A DNA stretch of 32,850 nucleotides from positions 1-32,850 of the forward strand of contig CAIPAY010000044.1 of assembly GCA_903863195.1 (NCBI GenBank). The letters run 5' to 3'. Shown here one piece after another: positions 22,426-30,376 of the stretch. The notes under the pieces are model-generated. The model was not told the origin of the DNA and did no database searches. It saw nothing but the letters and a program-made list of their open reading frames with translations. How positions within the stretch are numbered: position 1 is the stretch's first letter; every line of letters begins with the position of its first letter. This DNA is from an uncultured Holophagaceae bacterium. GTDB lineage: Bacteria; Acidobacteriota; Holophagae; Holophagales; Holophagaceae. A program made the position numbers and the translations under genes.

Positions 22426-22890
22426 ATGGGTGAAGGCCGCATCGAGTCGATCCACATTGCCACGGCAGCTGGGGCACCCATGCAGTCCCGGAGGGAGGTG
22501 TCCGTGACCGCTGGCTCCGGCATCGACGGGGACCGGTATGCCACCCAGTCTGGGAAATTTTCAGACAAGCCCAAGTCGGGCCGGCAGATCACCTTCATCG
22601 AGGCCGAGGCCATCGAGGCCCTGGCTGCGGAGCTGGGCATCCAGGTCGGGCCTGGTGAGACCCGGCGCAATGTGGTCACCCGGGGGGTGCCTCTGAACCA
22701 CCTGGTGGGCCGGGAGTTCGAAGCCGGCTCGGCCCGCTTCCGGGGAACGGAGCTGTGCGAGCCCTGTCAGTACCTGACGGAACTGACGGCCAAGCCCGGG
22801 ATTCTGCCGGGCCTGACCCACCGCGGGGGCCTGCGGGCCGAGATCCTGCAGGGCGGCCTCCTGTCCCTGGGCGATACCATCACTTTCTGA
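22426..22890 (+). CDS. MOSC-domain protein
   Basis: A 154-residue single-domain MOSC protein (molybdenum cofactor sulfurase C-terminal domain). Members bind or transfer sulfur to the molybdenum cofactor or, like YiiM and mARC, handle Moco directly. Family features: SGIDGDRYA early, GRQITFIEAEAIEAL, RRNVVTRGVPLNHLVGREF, the conserved cysteines in GTELCEPCQYL, and HRGGLRAEILQGGLLSLGD at the end. The length is typical of stand-alone MOSC proteins. ATG 22426 has GCGGAGG five bases upstream. The next gene begins 40 bases later on the same strand, but the two have no obvious link. No other Moco gene is in the window, so the partner enzyme is unknown. Confidence 0.88.
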   Translation: MGEGRIESIHIATAAGAPMQSRREVSVTAGSGIDGDRYATQSGKFSDKPKSGRQITFIEAEAIEALAAELGIQVGPGETRRNVVTRGVPLNHLVGREFEAGSARFRGTELCEPCQYLTELTAKPGILPGLTHRGGLRAEILQGGLLSLGDTITF

Positions 22891-22930
22891 CCTCACCCCT
22901 TCCCATCCCGATTTCAAGCTAGGTGCCCCC

Positions 22931-23944
22931 ATGGTCGAGACTGCCATCACATTTGACGACGTCCTCCTGATCCCCGCCTACAACCACCACGAGTCTCGGC
23001 GCATCGTGGACATCACCATGACCGACAAGAGCGGCAAGCTGACGCTGAAGCTGCCCATCATGACCTCGAACATGGACACCGTCACCGAGGACGCCATGGC
23101 GGACTTCATCGGTGAGCGCGGCGGCATCGGGGTGCTCCACCGCTTCCTCACCGTGGAGGAGAACCTCGAGATGTTCCGGCGCTGCCACCACGCCACCTTT
23201 GTCTCTGTGGGCACCTCCGAGTCCGAGATGGAGCGGGTCGAGGCCCTCCGGGACGCGGGTGCCCAGTACTTCTGCGTGGATGTGGCCCACGGCCACGCCA
23301 AGTACGTCGGCAAGATGATCAAGCGCATGCGCCAGGTGCTGCCCAATGAGTGCATCATGGCTGGCAACGTCGCCACCTACGCGGGAGCGGACTACTTGGC
23401 CGGTGTGAAGGCCGACATCATCAAGGTGGGCATCGGCCCCGGCAGCGTCTGCACCACGCGCATCAAGACCGGCTTCGGCGTGCCCCAGCTTACGGCCATC
23501 CAGGAGTGCGCCCGGGCGGACCGCTCCATCGTGGCGGACGGCGGCGTTCGCACCCCCGGCGACATCGTGAAGGCCCTGGCCTTCGGCGCGGACTTCGTGA
23601 TGATCGGCGGCATGCTGGCGGGCACCCGGCCCACCCCCGGCGAGCCCCTCTGCGACGCCGTGGGCACGCCCACCCACAAGGTCTACCGGGGCATGGCCAG
23701 CCAGGAAGTCGCCGACGACCACCTGGGCGGTCTCACGGGCTGGAAGACCGCCGAGGGGGTGGCCACCAAGGTGCCCTACCGCGTGGACGAGGACGAGATC
23801 ATCAACGACATCATCGGCGGCCTCCGCTCTGGCCTCACCTACGGCGGCTCGAACACCATCCGCGAGTTGCAGCGGAAGCTCAACTACATGCTGATCTCCC
23901 CCGCGGGACGGCTGGAGAGCCTGCCCCACAAGACGCTGGGCTGA
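22931..23944 (+). CDS. IMP dehydrogenase/GMP reductase family protein, CBS-less, probably GMP reductase
   Basis: A 337-residue TIM-barrel enzyme of purine nucleotide interconversion. The active-site loop is [20 protein letters not shown] with catalytic Cys174, and the phosphate-binding [23 protein letters not shown] follows. The two CBS domains that interrupt IMP dehydrogenase after about residue 90 are absent: the barrel runs on directly. Length and the C-terminal part ([16 protein letters not shown], then [20 protein letters not shown]) fit GMP reductase better, whereas HKVYRGMAS is closer to IMP dehydrogenase. GMP reductase (GMP to IMP with NADPH) is favoured, with a short IMP dehydrogenase as the alternative. 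The gene converges on an exported-protein gene with only nine bases between. Confidence 0.82.
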   Translation: MVETAITFDDVLLIPAYNHHESRRIVDITMTDKSGKLTLKLPIMTSNMDTVTEDAMADFIGERGGIGVLHRFLTVEENLEMFRRCHHATFVSVGTSESEMERVEALRDAGAQYFCVDVAHGHAKYVGKMIKRMRQVLPNECIMAGNVATYAGADYLAGVKADIIKVGIGPGSVCTTRIKTGFGVPQLTAIQECARADRSIVADGGVRTPGDIVKALAFGADFVMIGGMLAGTRPTPGEPLCDAVGTPTHKVYRGMASQEVADDHLGGLTGWKTAEGVATKVPYRVDEDEIINDIIGGLRSGLTYGGSNTIRELQRKLNYMLISPAGRLESLPHKTLG

Positions 23945-23953
23945 GGGGAGGCC

Positions 23954-24580
23954 CTACCCGATTCCGTCCGGGGGCCATACCGCCTGGGGCGGGCGCTCCA
24001 GATCCTTCAGGAAGGCCTGGACCAGCAGGCGGCAGGCTTCCTGGGGGTGTGCGGGTCCCGGCTTTCCGAGGTGGTGGCTGTTGAAGAGTCGGCTGTAGGC
24101 GAGCTGGCCCGAAGGGTCCAGGACGTAGATATGCAGTGCGGCGTAGCCCTCGGCGCCGCGGATCGCCTCAAGGATCAGGACCCATTCGCCATCGGCCGGC
24201 GCCGCCTTCAGCCAGGCGCTGTAGGTGCTGGCTCGCCCCTCGTGGTAGCGCAGCTGGTTGTGCCCCAGCTCCGCGGCGGGTACCGGCGGCACCGCATGCA
24301 CACTGCGCACCTGGGGCCAGCCGGCCTCCTGGAGGCGCGAGGCCACGAACCGGGCCGAGCCCTCCACCGCAGGCTGGTGCCCCGTGGGGTCCAGCAGCAT
24401 GTAGACCCGCATCCGGGTCTCACCCCGCTGGGCCTGCAGCCGCTCCAGGGCCGCCCGTCGGGGCCGGAGCTCGGACTCCGCCGGGGCCCCGAAGGCCCGG
24501 GCGACAGGGATCATCAGGGTGTGGCACCCCAGGGACAGGGCCATCAGGAGAGCAGGCAGGAGCCAGGAACCTCGGCGCAT
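23954..24580 (-). CDS. exported protein of unknown function
   Basis: A 208-residue protein that I do not recognise. It begins MRRGSWLLPALLMALSLGCH, a signal peptide whose cleavage region resembles a lipobox (Cys19) imperfectly, so it may be a lipoprotein. The mature part has mixed alpha/beta character: RMRVYMLLDPTGHQPAVEGS, LQEAGWPQVRSVHAVPPVPA, then a WVLILEAIRGAEGYAALHIY strand block and LDPSGQLAYSRLFNSHHLG. No catalytic motif stands out. The gene lies between the GMP reductase-like gene (convergent, nine bases apart) and the MFS gene on the same strand 36 bases upstream; it may be the last gene of the sulfurtransferase-MFS transcript. Confidence 0.65.
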   Translation of the reverse strand: MRRGSWLLPALLMALSLGCHTLMIPVARAFGAPAESELRPRRAALERLQAQRGETRMRVYMLLDPTGHQPAVEGSARFVASRLQEAGWPQVRSVHAVPPVPAAELGHNQLRYHEGRASTYSAWLKAAPADGEWVLILEAIRGAEGYAALHIYVLDPSGQLAYSRLFNSHHLGKPGPAHPQEACRLLVQAFLKDLERPPQAVWPPDGIG

Positions 24581-24616
24581 GGAACACCCCCCCTCCAGAA
24601 TGGGGCCGGCGGGCCC

Positions 24617-25798
24617 TCAGGCCAGGGGGGGGCTTGGCTGGGCCCGGAACCGGGCCAGCAGCAGGCCGGACACTCCGGCGATGCCGAAGCAGCTGAGCCA
24701 CACGGCCCGGGGCCCGGTCCGGGCGTAGGCCAGCACTCCGAGCCAGGGCCCCAGGGCCACGGCGGCGGAGAAGCACAGGGACAGCAGCCCCATGTACTCG
24801 CCCCGGCGGTCCGGCGGGGCGAGGGTGGCGACGGCGTCGCTCATGGCGGGCAGCAGGATCATCTCGCCGAAGGTCCACACCACCGTGGTGAGGATCAGGG
24901 TGACGGGGCCCGTGGCCCAGGCGGTCAGCCCGAAGCCCGTGGCGAAGCAGAGCGCGCCCACCAGGAACTGCTTGCGGTGGGGCCACTGGGCCATGGCGAG
25001 GTTGAGGGCCACCTCCAGGGCCACGACCAGCAGGGTGTTGATCGTGAAGAGCAGGCCGAAGAAGCGCAGGCTCAGGCCCTGGTCCCGCACCACCCAGAGG
25101 GGCAGGGTCCCCTCGATCTGGAAGAACACCATCAGCAGCGGAATGAAGGGCAGCAGCAGGAAGGCCAGCCGGGAGTCGCGCCAGGGGCTGCCCCCGGGCG
25201 GGTGGTCCGGGGGCAGGGCGGGAGGCGCGGCGGCCCGCTTCATGATCAGCGTCAGCATCAAGGCGCCGGCCAGGGTGCTGAGGCCATCGGTCCAGAACAC
25301 CCAGCGGTAGCTGGCGTGGGCGATCAGGCCGCCCATGGCCGGGCCCACGGCCATGCCCAGGTTGACCGCGAGGCGATGGAGGGCGAAGACGGCCTTGCGC
25401 TGCTCCGGTCTGGCCAGGCCCGCGAGCAGGGCCATGGAGCTGGGCCAGAAGGCCTGCGTGAGGCCCGCCCACAGGAAGATCAGGGTGAACAGCAGGGGCT
25501 TGGTGGTGGCGAAGGGCAGGGCCAGCAGCATGGCCCCGGCGCTCCAGAGGCTGGCCTTCAGCACGTGGACATGCCCAAGCCGGTCCGCCAGGCGGCCCGA
25601 GAAGGGTCCCACCACCAGGGCCCCGGCGCCGTAGGCCATCATCCCGAAGCCGGCCTCGGCCGGGGACCAGTGGCGGGCCTCCGTGAGATACAGCACCAGG
25701 AAGGGCAGGGCCATGGTGCCCAGGCGGTTCACCAGCGTGCTGGCGCAGATGAGCCAGACCTCCCGGGGCAGGCCGCGGAGGCCCTTCCAGGGGTTCAT
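24617..25798 (-). CDS. MFS transporter, drug/proton antiporter type
   Basis: A 393-residue major facilitator with about 12 membrane helices in two halves separated by a Pro-rich cytoplasmic loop (PPALPPDHPPGG, about residue 195). The loop 2-3 signature is GPFSGRLADRLGHVHVLKAS, the canonical G-x-x-x-D-R-x-G-R-like MFS motif A. Helix 5 has RLAVNLGMAVGPAMGGLI, which resembles motif C of drug antiporters. ATG 25798 overlaps the stop of the upstream sulfurtransferase by four bases (ATGA), so the two are translationally coupled. Substrate is unknown; the overall pattern is closest to MdtH/YajR-type exporters. Confidence 0.88.
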   Translation of the reverse strand: MNPWKGLRGLPREVWLICASTLVNRLGTMALPFLVLYLTEARHWSPAEAGFGMMAYGAGALVVGPFSGRLADRLGHVHVLKASLWSAGAMLLALPFATTKPLLFTLIFLWAGLTQAFWPSSMALLAGLARPEQRKAVFALHRLAVNLGMAVGPAMGGLIAHASYRWVFWTDGLSTLAGALMLTLIMKRAAAPPALPPDHPPGGSPWRDSRLAFLLLPFIPLLMVFFQIEGTLPLWVVRDQGLSLRFFGLLFTINTLLVVALEVALNLAMAQWPHRKQFLVGALCFATGFGLTAWATGPVTLILTTVVWTFGEMILLPAMSDAVATLAPPDRRGEYMGLLSLCFSAAVALGPWLGVLAYARTGPRAVWLSCFGIAGVSGLLLARFRAQPSPPLA

Positions 25799-26622
25799 GC
25801 GGGGACCCGGTCCCGGCCGCTGCGGCACCACTCGCTCCAGCTGCCCATGTAGACCGAGGCGCCGGAGAGCCCGGCCACTTCCAGGGCCAGGAGGGTCTGG
25901 CAGGCGGTGACCCCGCTGCCGCAGTGCACCGCCAGGCGCTCGGGCGGCGTGCCCGCGAGCAGGGCGAGATACTGGGCCCGCAGCAGCTCCGGCGCCTTGA
26001 AGCGCCCGTCCGGCGCCAGGCTGTCGGTCCAGGCCAGGTTCAGCGAACCGGGAATGTGCCCCGCCACAGGGTCAAAGGGCTCCGTGTCGCCGCGCCAGCG
26101 CTCCGCGGAGCGGACGTCCAGCAGCTTCCAGGCGGGATCGCGCCGCAGCGCCTCCACGGCCTCCACATCCACTTGGGGCAGGGTCCAATCGGCTGCGGGA
26201 CAGGGCGGCAGGGCCGCCGGGGCGGGGCAGTCGGCGCTGAGCGCCAGCCCCTCTGCCAGGGCCGCGGCCAGGCCGCCGTCCAGCACCAGCACCTGCCGGT
26301 GGCCCAGGGCCCGCAGCATCCACCAGAGCCGCGCCGCGGCGTTGCCCCCGCCAGTGGCATCGTAGACCACCACCTGGCTCGCGGGGGTGATGCCCCAGGC
26401 GGCTACCTGGGCCGCGAAGCGGGCCACGGAGGGCAGGGGATGCCGTCCGCCTCGGGCGGGATCGTGGTCTGCATCCGTGGCGGTGCTGAGATCCCGGTTC
26501 AGGTCCGCGTGGTGGGCACCGGGCAGGTGGCCTGCGGCGTAGTCCACCGGGCCCGGGCGGGCATCGAGCAGGCGCACGGAGGAAATGAAGTCACGGAGGC
26601 GGGAAGCGGAGACCAGGGACAT
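25795..26622 (-). CDS. two-domain sulfurtransferase (rhodanese / 3-mercaptopyruvate sulfurtransferase)
   Basis: A 275-residue tandem-rhodanese enzyme. The N-terminal domain is structural (LLDARPGPVDYAAGHLPGA, VVVYDATGGGNAAARLWWML), and the C-terminal one carries the active loop HCGSGVTA with persulfide Cys234. The CGSGVTA loop is that of mercaptopyruvate sulfurtransferase (SseA) rather than thiosulfate rhodanese, which usually has CRKGVTA. AGHIPGSLNLAW in the second domain is also typical. It moves sulfur from 3-mercaptopyruvate to a thiol acceptor, in cytosolic sulfur supply or detoxification. The start at 26622 has only a run of G before it, so the start is moderately sure. It is coupled to the MFS gene and divergent from the TlpA-like gene (60 bases). 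Confidence 0.9.
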   Translation of the reverse strand: MSLVSASRLRDFISSVRLLDARPGPVDYAAGHLPGAHHADLNRDLSTATDADHDPARGGRHPLPSVARFAAQVAAWGITPASQVVVYDATGGGNAAARLWWMLRALGHRQVLVLDGGLAAALAEGLALSADCPAPAALPPCPAADWTLPQVDVEAVEALRRDPAWKLLDVRSAERWRGDTEPFDPVAGHIPGSLNLAWTDSLAPDGRFKAPELLRAQYLALLAGTPPERLAVHCGSGVTACQTLLALEVAGLSGASVYMGSWSEWCRSGRDRVPA

Positions 26623-26682
26623 CCCCCCAGTATGAAGTACCAGGCACCACCGATAACCTGAAGCCTCACTTCTGGAGCCGCC

Positions 26683-27237
26683 ATGGCCGACGCCTACATC
26701 CCCGAGTCCCGCTGGCGGATGGGCGTGGCCGCGCTGTTGGTGGGCGGGGGCCTGCTGCTGGGTGGGGTTGCCCTCGCTCGCGGACTCCTCGGGGGCGGCT
26801 CCGATGGGGCCCGGCCCGGCACGGATGTCAGCAGGGTGGCCTTCCGGGATGCCGAGGGCAACCGCCACACCCTGGCGGAGTATCGGGGTCGGGTGGTGCT
26901 GGTGGATGTCTGGGCCACCTGGTGCCCGCCCTGCCGCAGGTCGCTGCCCGAGGTGGCAGAGCTGCAGAGGGCCGCCGGCGGGGCCTATGTGGTCCTGCCC
27001 ATCTCCGTGGATCAGGGCGGCTGGGCGGAGGTGAAGCCCTTTCTGGCCCAGAACCCGCAGTTGGGGCTCACGGCCTTCTTGCCCGACGGGGGAAAGGCCC
27101 TGGAGGCCTTCGGGCCGATCCCGGGCATTCCCACGACGATCCTCGTCGACCGGCAGGGGCGCCTGGTGAAGCGCTGGTCCGGCTACGGGGAGGGCCTGGC
27201 CCGGCGGGGCCTGGATGAAGCCCTGGGCCGCCGTTGA
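26683..27237 (+). CDS. TlpA/ResA-like membrane-anchored thioredoxin
   Basis: A 184-residue thiol-disulfide oxidoreductase with an N-terminal membrane anchor (about residues 13-33, VAALLVGGGLLLGGVALARG) and a periplasmic thioredoxin fold. The redox motif is WCPPC (Cys81 and Cys84) within VVLVDVWATWCPPCRRSLPE, and the cis-Pro loop is IPGIPTTILVDRQGRLVKRW. Proteins of this type reduce cysteines in the cell envelope, for example of apocytochrome c or copper proteins. WCPPC matches several TlpA-type reductases. ATG 26683 follows GGAG by five bases. The Sel1-repeat gene begins six bases after the stop and is probably cotranscribed. The partner is unknown. Confidence 0.9.
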   Translation: MADAYIPESRWRMGVAALLVGGGLLLGGVALARGLLGGGSDGARPGTDVSRVAFRDAEGNRHTLAEYRGRVVLVDVWATWCPPCRRSLPEVAELQRAAGGAYVVLPISVDQGGWAEVKPFLAQNPQLGLTAFLPDGGKALEAFGPIPGIPTTILVDRQGRLVKRWSGYGEGLARRGLDEALGRR

Positions 27238-27242
27238 CCCGC

Positions 27243-28508
27243 ATGGTGAAGACCCTGGACGCTTGGCGGCTCTGGGGCCGCGGGGCGGCCCTGCTGGTCC
27301 TGGTCCTGCTCGGTCCCCTGGGCCTGCAGCGGACTCCCCTCGCTCTGGTTGCCGACACCTGGAAGCTCCTCCTGATCCTGGCGGCGTGGGTCTTCGCCGT
27401 CGGCTCGTTTATCGGCGCGATTCTGCACGCCCGGGTCCCCGCAGTGACCATGGCAGAGCGGCTCTTCCGCACCTGGATCGCCCGCTTCTCAGACCGGCCT
27501 GAGGTCCTGTGGCTGAAGTGGGCCCGGGGGGCGCACCACCCCCCCCTGGCGCGGTGGTATCTGGACCGGGCCGCGGCTCTGGGGGGGCGGGAGGCCCAGT
27601 TCCAGGAGGGCCTGATGTTCATGGAAGGCGGGCAAGGCCACGGCGGCCAGACCACCGGGCTCGACCGGTTCCGGCGGGCGGCCCTGCGGGGCCATCCCGA
27701 GGCAGCCTTCCGCCTGGCCGAGGCGCTGCGCACCGGGCACGGCGCCCCCCTGCCGGAACAGGCCGAGGCGGAGACCTGGTACCAGCGAGCCGCGGCCCTG
27801 GGCTTTGGCCCTGCGGCGGCCTGGCTGGCCCAGGCCTACCATGATGGCGACGGGGTCCCCGCAGACGAGGCCAAGGCGGGTGAGTGGGCCCTCACGGCGG
27901 AGCGTCTGCGCCCCTTCCCGCCCCTCTCCCACAGCCTGCTGCGGCATGACGCGGCCCCAGCGGATCCCCTGGTCCACGCGAGCGGGGAAGCCATGGCGGG
28001 CCTCGAGGCACTGGCGGACCGGGCCCTGGCGCACCGGCCCGTCCGTTGGCTGCTGCTGACGGGGGCCGTCCTGCTGCACGTGCTCTGGCTTGGCGTGGCC
28101 TTGACCTTCTTCTGGGCGGGCTCCTCCCAGCTCCACCACCTGCCCCTGTTGTTCATGACCCCGCCCCTGCTGATGCTTGCCTGGCTGGCTTGGCAGCACT
28201 ACCGGGAGCGGCCTCGCACCGGCCGGGACCGCCTGCGCGAGGCCGCCGAGGCCGGGGATTCCGAGGCCTGCTTTCAGCTGGGGCTGGCCCACCACCAGGG
28301 GGATCGCCTCCGGATGAAGGACGACCTGACTGCTGCGCTGTGGTTCCGGAAGGCTGCGGAGGCGGGGCATACTGGCGCCATGGCGGCCCTGGCCGAGGCC
28401 TACCTGGGCGGGCACGGCGTCGTGCGGGATCCCCGGGAGGCCCGGCGCTGGTCAGAAGCAGCGCGCGGGGAATCAACTTCCCAGCCCGGTCAACCGATGG
28501 AGCCCTAG
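27243..28508 (+). CDS. Sel1-repeat membrane protein
   Basis: A 421-residue protein with Sel1-like repeats (a TPR relative) on both sides of a membrane block. The order is: two N-terminal hydrophobic segments (VLVLLGPLGLQ and LLLILAAWVFAVGSFIGAIL), a first repeat array (GHPEAAFRLAEALRTGHGA, AETWYQRAAALGFGPAAAWL, AQAYHDGDGVPADEAKAG), two further helices (WLLLTGAVLLHVLWLGVALTFF and LPLLFMTPPLLMLAWLAW), then two more repeats (ACFQLGLAHHQGDRL, AALWFRKAAEAGHTGAMAAL). Sel1 proteins usually act as binding scaffolds. ATG 27243 is chosen; TTG 27234 would overlap the upstream stop. It follows the thioredoxin gene and precedes a lipoprotein gene by ten bases. Function unknown. Confidence 0.8.
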   Translation: MVKTLDAWRLWGRGAALLVLVLLGPLGLQRTPLALVADTWKLLLILAAWVFAVGSFIGAILHARVPAVTMAERLFRTWIARFSDRPEVLWLKWARGAHHPPLARWYLDRAAALGGREAQFQEGLMFMEGGQGHGGQTTGLDRFRRAALRGHPEAAFRLAEALRTGHGAPLPEQAEAETWYQRAAALGFGPAAAWLAQAYHDGDGVPADEAKAGEWALTAERLRPFPPLSHSLLRHDAAPADPLVHASGEAMAGLEALADRALAHRPVRWLLLTGAVLLHVLWLGVALTFFWAGSSQLHHLPLLFMTPPLLMLAWLAWQHYRERPRTGRDRLREAAEAGDSEACFQLGLAHHQGDRLRMKDDLTAALWFRKAAEAGHTGAMAALAEAYLGGHGVVRDPREARRWSEAARGESTSQPGQPMEP

Positions 28509-28518
28509 GGGGAGAGTC

Positions 28519-29025
28519 ATGTCCCGCATCTGGTGGTGTCTGGTGGTGCTGCTCACCCTCACGGGGTGCAAGGAGGAACCGCATCGGATCGAGAACGAGA
28601 ACCTCGGTATCGCGGCCACGTTCCCGGGGGCTCCCAAGCTGCACCGGCACACGGACCCTGGACCCTATGGCGAAGTGGAGTGGTTCGACCTTGCCATGAG
28701 TCCCGCGGGCCGCCTGGACGAGACCTTCAGCGTGGCCGTGGGCAACCTCCCTCCCGGGGAGAAGGGCGGGCGAACTCCTGGGGAGATCCTCAACACCTTC
28801 CGGAACTTCCTGGGCTACCGCTTCGGCGCCATCCAGCGCACGGACCTGCCTGCCGAGAAGGGGCCGGGGTTCCGCTACAAGGTCAAGGGACCCAATGGTG
28901 GGATTGTGGAAGGCATCGTGGTGGTGCGCCGAGGGCGCCTGCACCACGCTCAGGCCATCGTGCGCAAGGAGGGCGACTCGCGTACCGCGGCCTTCCTGGA
29001 TGACTTCGAAGTCAGGACTCGCTAG
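28519..29025 (+). CDS. small lipoprotein of unknown function
   Basis: A 168-residue lipoprotein. The signal MSRIWWCLVVLLTLTGC gives a textbook lipobox (LTGC, Cys17). The mature chain starts with Lys, Glu, Glu, which disfavours the inner-membrane retention signal of enterobacteria, though that rule may not hold here. The body reads as beta-rich with NENLGIAATFPGAPKLHRHT, GEVEWFDLAM, RLDETFSVAVGNLPPGEKGG and a C-terminal AAFLDDFEVR; I do not recognise the family. GGGGAGAG lies just before the ATG. It follows the Sel1 gene by ten bases and overlaps the convergent HAD gene tail to tail by 14 bases. Confidence 0.75.
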   Translation: MSRIWWCLVVLLTLTGCKEEPHRIENENLGIAATFPGAPKLHRHTDPGPYGEVEWFDLAMSPAGRLDETFSVAVGNLPPGEKGGRTPGEILNTFRNFLGYRFGAIQRTDLPAEKGPGFRYKVKGPNGGIVEGIVVVRRGRLHHAQAIVRKEGDSRTAAFLDDFEVRTR

Positions 29026-29662
29026 CGTCCACCCGGGCATGCCGGGTGGCCAGCTCCACCACCAGGGTCGCGGGGGCATCGGCGCCGAGGATCGGGTGGG
29101 TGCCGGGCACCTGCTCGCCCACGCCCACGAAGGGCATGCCCGCCTCCCGGGCCGCCGCCAGATCGTGGGGGCGGTCGCCGAAGTAGAGGTGGGGGCCGGG
29201 GCAGCCGCGCCGGGCCAGGCGCAGCAGGTCCGAGCGGTCGTGGCGGGGCAGGGACCCCAGGCGGGGGATGGCGGGGTCGATGCCCAGCACCTCCGCCTTG
29301 AAGGCCAGCAGCCCCGGCGCGTTGCCGGAGACCAGCCAGACCCGCCGGGTGGTCGCGAGCCAGTGCATGCCCTCCAATACGCCCCGGAAGGCCACGGCGG
29401 CTTCGCCCCCGGGGGCAAAGGTCTGGCGGAACCGCTGCACGCAGGCGGCCTCGTAGGCCGCATAGCCGGCTTCCTCTAGCCCGGTTCCGTAGCGCATGCG
29501 GTGGAGCTCGTCTACGATCTCCCAGTCAGTGGAACCCGAGCAGCGGCCCAGTTCCTCCCGGGTGGGCGCCTGGCCCCAGAGCTCGCCGAGGGCTTCCCGC
29601 AGCAGGAGGTAACCCGAGCTGAAGGTTCCCAGGGTTCCATCAAGGTCGAAGCAGATGGGCAT
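29012..29662 (-). CDS. HAD-family phosphatase, phosphoglycolate phosphatase-like
   Basis: A 216-residue haloacid dehalogenase superfamily hydrolase. Motif I is CFDLDGTLG (Asp6, the nucleophile, and Asp8), motif II is WLVSGNAPG, and motif IV is YFGDRPHDLAAAREAGMPFVGVG. A helical cap domain (about residues 15-85) places it with the Gph/PGMB-type enzymes that dephosphorylate small phosphates such as 2-phosphoglycolate. Substrate cannot be fixed from motifs. ATG 29662 is chosen because the DLDGT strand must follow closely; an in-frame ATG at 29701 would add 13 residues of unlike sequence. Its last 14 bases overlap the end of the lipoprotein gene on the other strand. Confidence 0.88.
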   Translation of the reverse strand: MPICFDLDGTLGTFSSGYLLLREALGELWGQAPTREELGRCSGSTDWEIVDELHRMRYGTGLEEAGYAAYEAACVQRFRQTFAPGGEAAVAFRGVLEGMHWLATTRRVWLVSGNAPGLLAFKAEVLGIDPAIPRLGSLPRHDRSDLLRLARRGCPGPHLYFGDRPHDLAAAREAGMPFVGVGEQVPGTHPILGADAPATLVVELATRHARVDASES

Positions 29663-29724
29663 CGGCGTGTGTCTCTGGTCCAGGATCGCACAGGCTGGCA
29701 TTCTCAGAGGGAAGGTGGTTTGCC

Positions 29725-30318
29725 GTGCGTCGATGGTTTCTCCTGCTGCTCCTGGCCCTTCCCCTGGCCGCCCAGTCCCAGGGGGGCCTGCGCTACCGCA
29801 TCCAGGTGTGGATGCGCGGCGAGGCGGAGCCCCTGGAGACGCAGTTCCGGCTCCGGGCCACCCCGGCCACCCGCAGCCAGAACCGGGTGCAGAAGCCCCG
29901 CATGGGGGGCTGGCGCCTGGAGGCGGACCGCACCCAGGGCACCCCCTACGCCCAGGCCATGCTGCTGGGCCGCGCCGAGCGGCTGCTCTACCTGGCGGGA
30001 CCCTCGCCCCAGACCAAGCAGGAGCCCATCGCCCTGCGCTTCGGCAACCGCAGCCTCCAGGTCTGGAGCCTGGAGATGCCCTTGGGGTTCCATGCCTCGA
30101 CGGTGCTTGTCGAGGTGGGACCCCGCCTCCTGGCCCTGTGCGACCTCAGTGTGCGCTTCGAGCAGGGAGACATCGCGCGCCTGGAGCTGCACCTGGAGGG
30201 GCTGGAGAGCACTGTCGGGCTTGCGCCCGCCGAGGCTGGGACCACCCTGCTGACCACCCTCCAGGGCTGGGCCCGGGAGGCCCGGCAGCCTTCTGAGCCC
30301 ACCGTCACGGTCCAATAG
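29725..30318 (+). CDS. secreted or periplasmic protein of unknown function
   Basis: A 197-residue protein with a clear signal peptide, MRRWFLLLLLALPLAAQSQ, and probable cleavage after AAQSQ or nearby. The mature chain is beta-rich: LRYRIQVWMRGEAEPLETQF, RLLYLAGPSP, QVWSLEMPLGFHASTVLVEV, LLALCDLSVRFEQGDIARLE. I do not recognise the family. The start is GTG at 29725, with GGAAGGTGG ahead of it. It is divergent from the HAD gene (62 bases) and followed after 58 bases by purF on the same strand; the two functions seem unrelated. Confidence 0.7.
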   Translation: MRRWFLLLLLALPLAAQSQGGLRYRIQVWMRGEAEPLETQFRLRATPATRSQNRVQKPRMGGWRLEADRTQGTPYAQAMLLGRAERLLYLAGPSPQTKQEPIALRFGNRSLQVWSLEMPLGFHASTVLVEVGPRLLALCDLSVRFEQGDIARLELHLEGLESTVGLAPAEAGTTLLTTLQGWAREARQPSEPTVTVQ

Positions 30319-30376
30319 CGCCATCCTTGCCGCCGGAGCCGGGGCCCCAACGGGTATCCTGGAGGCTGGGGGAAGC

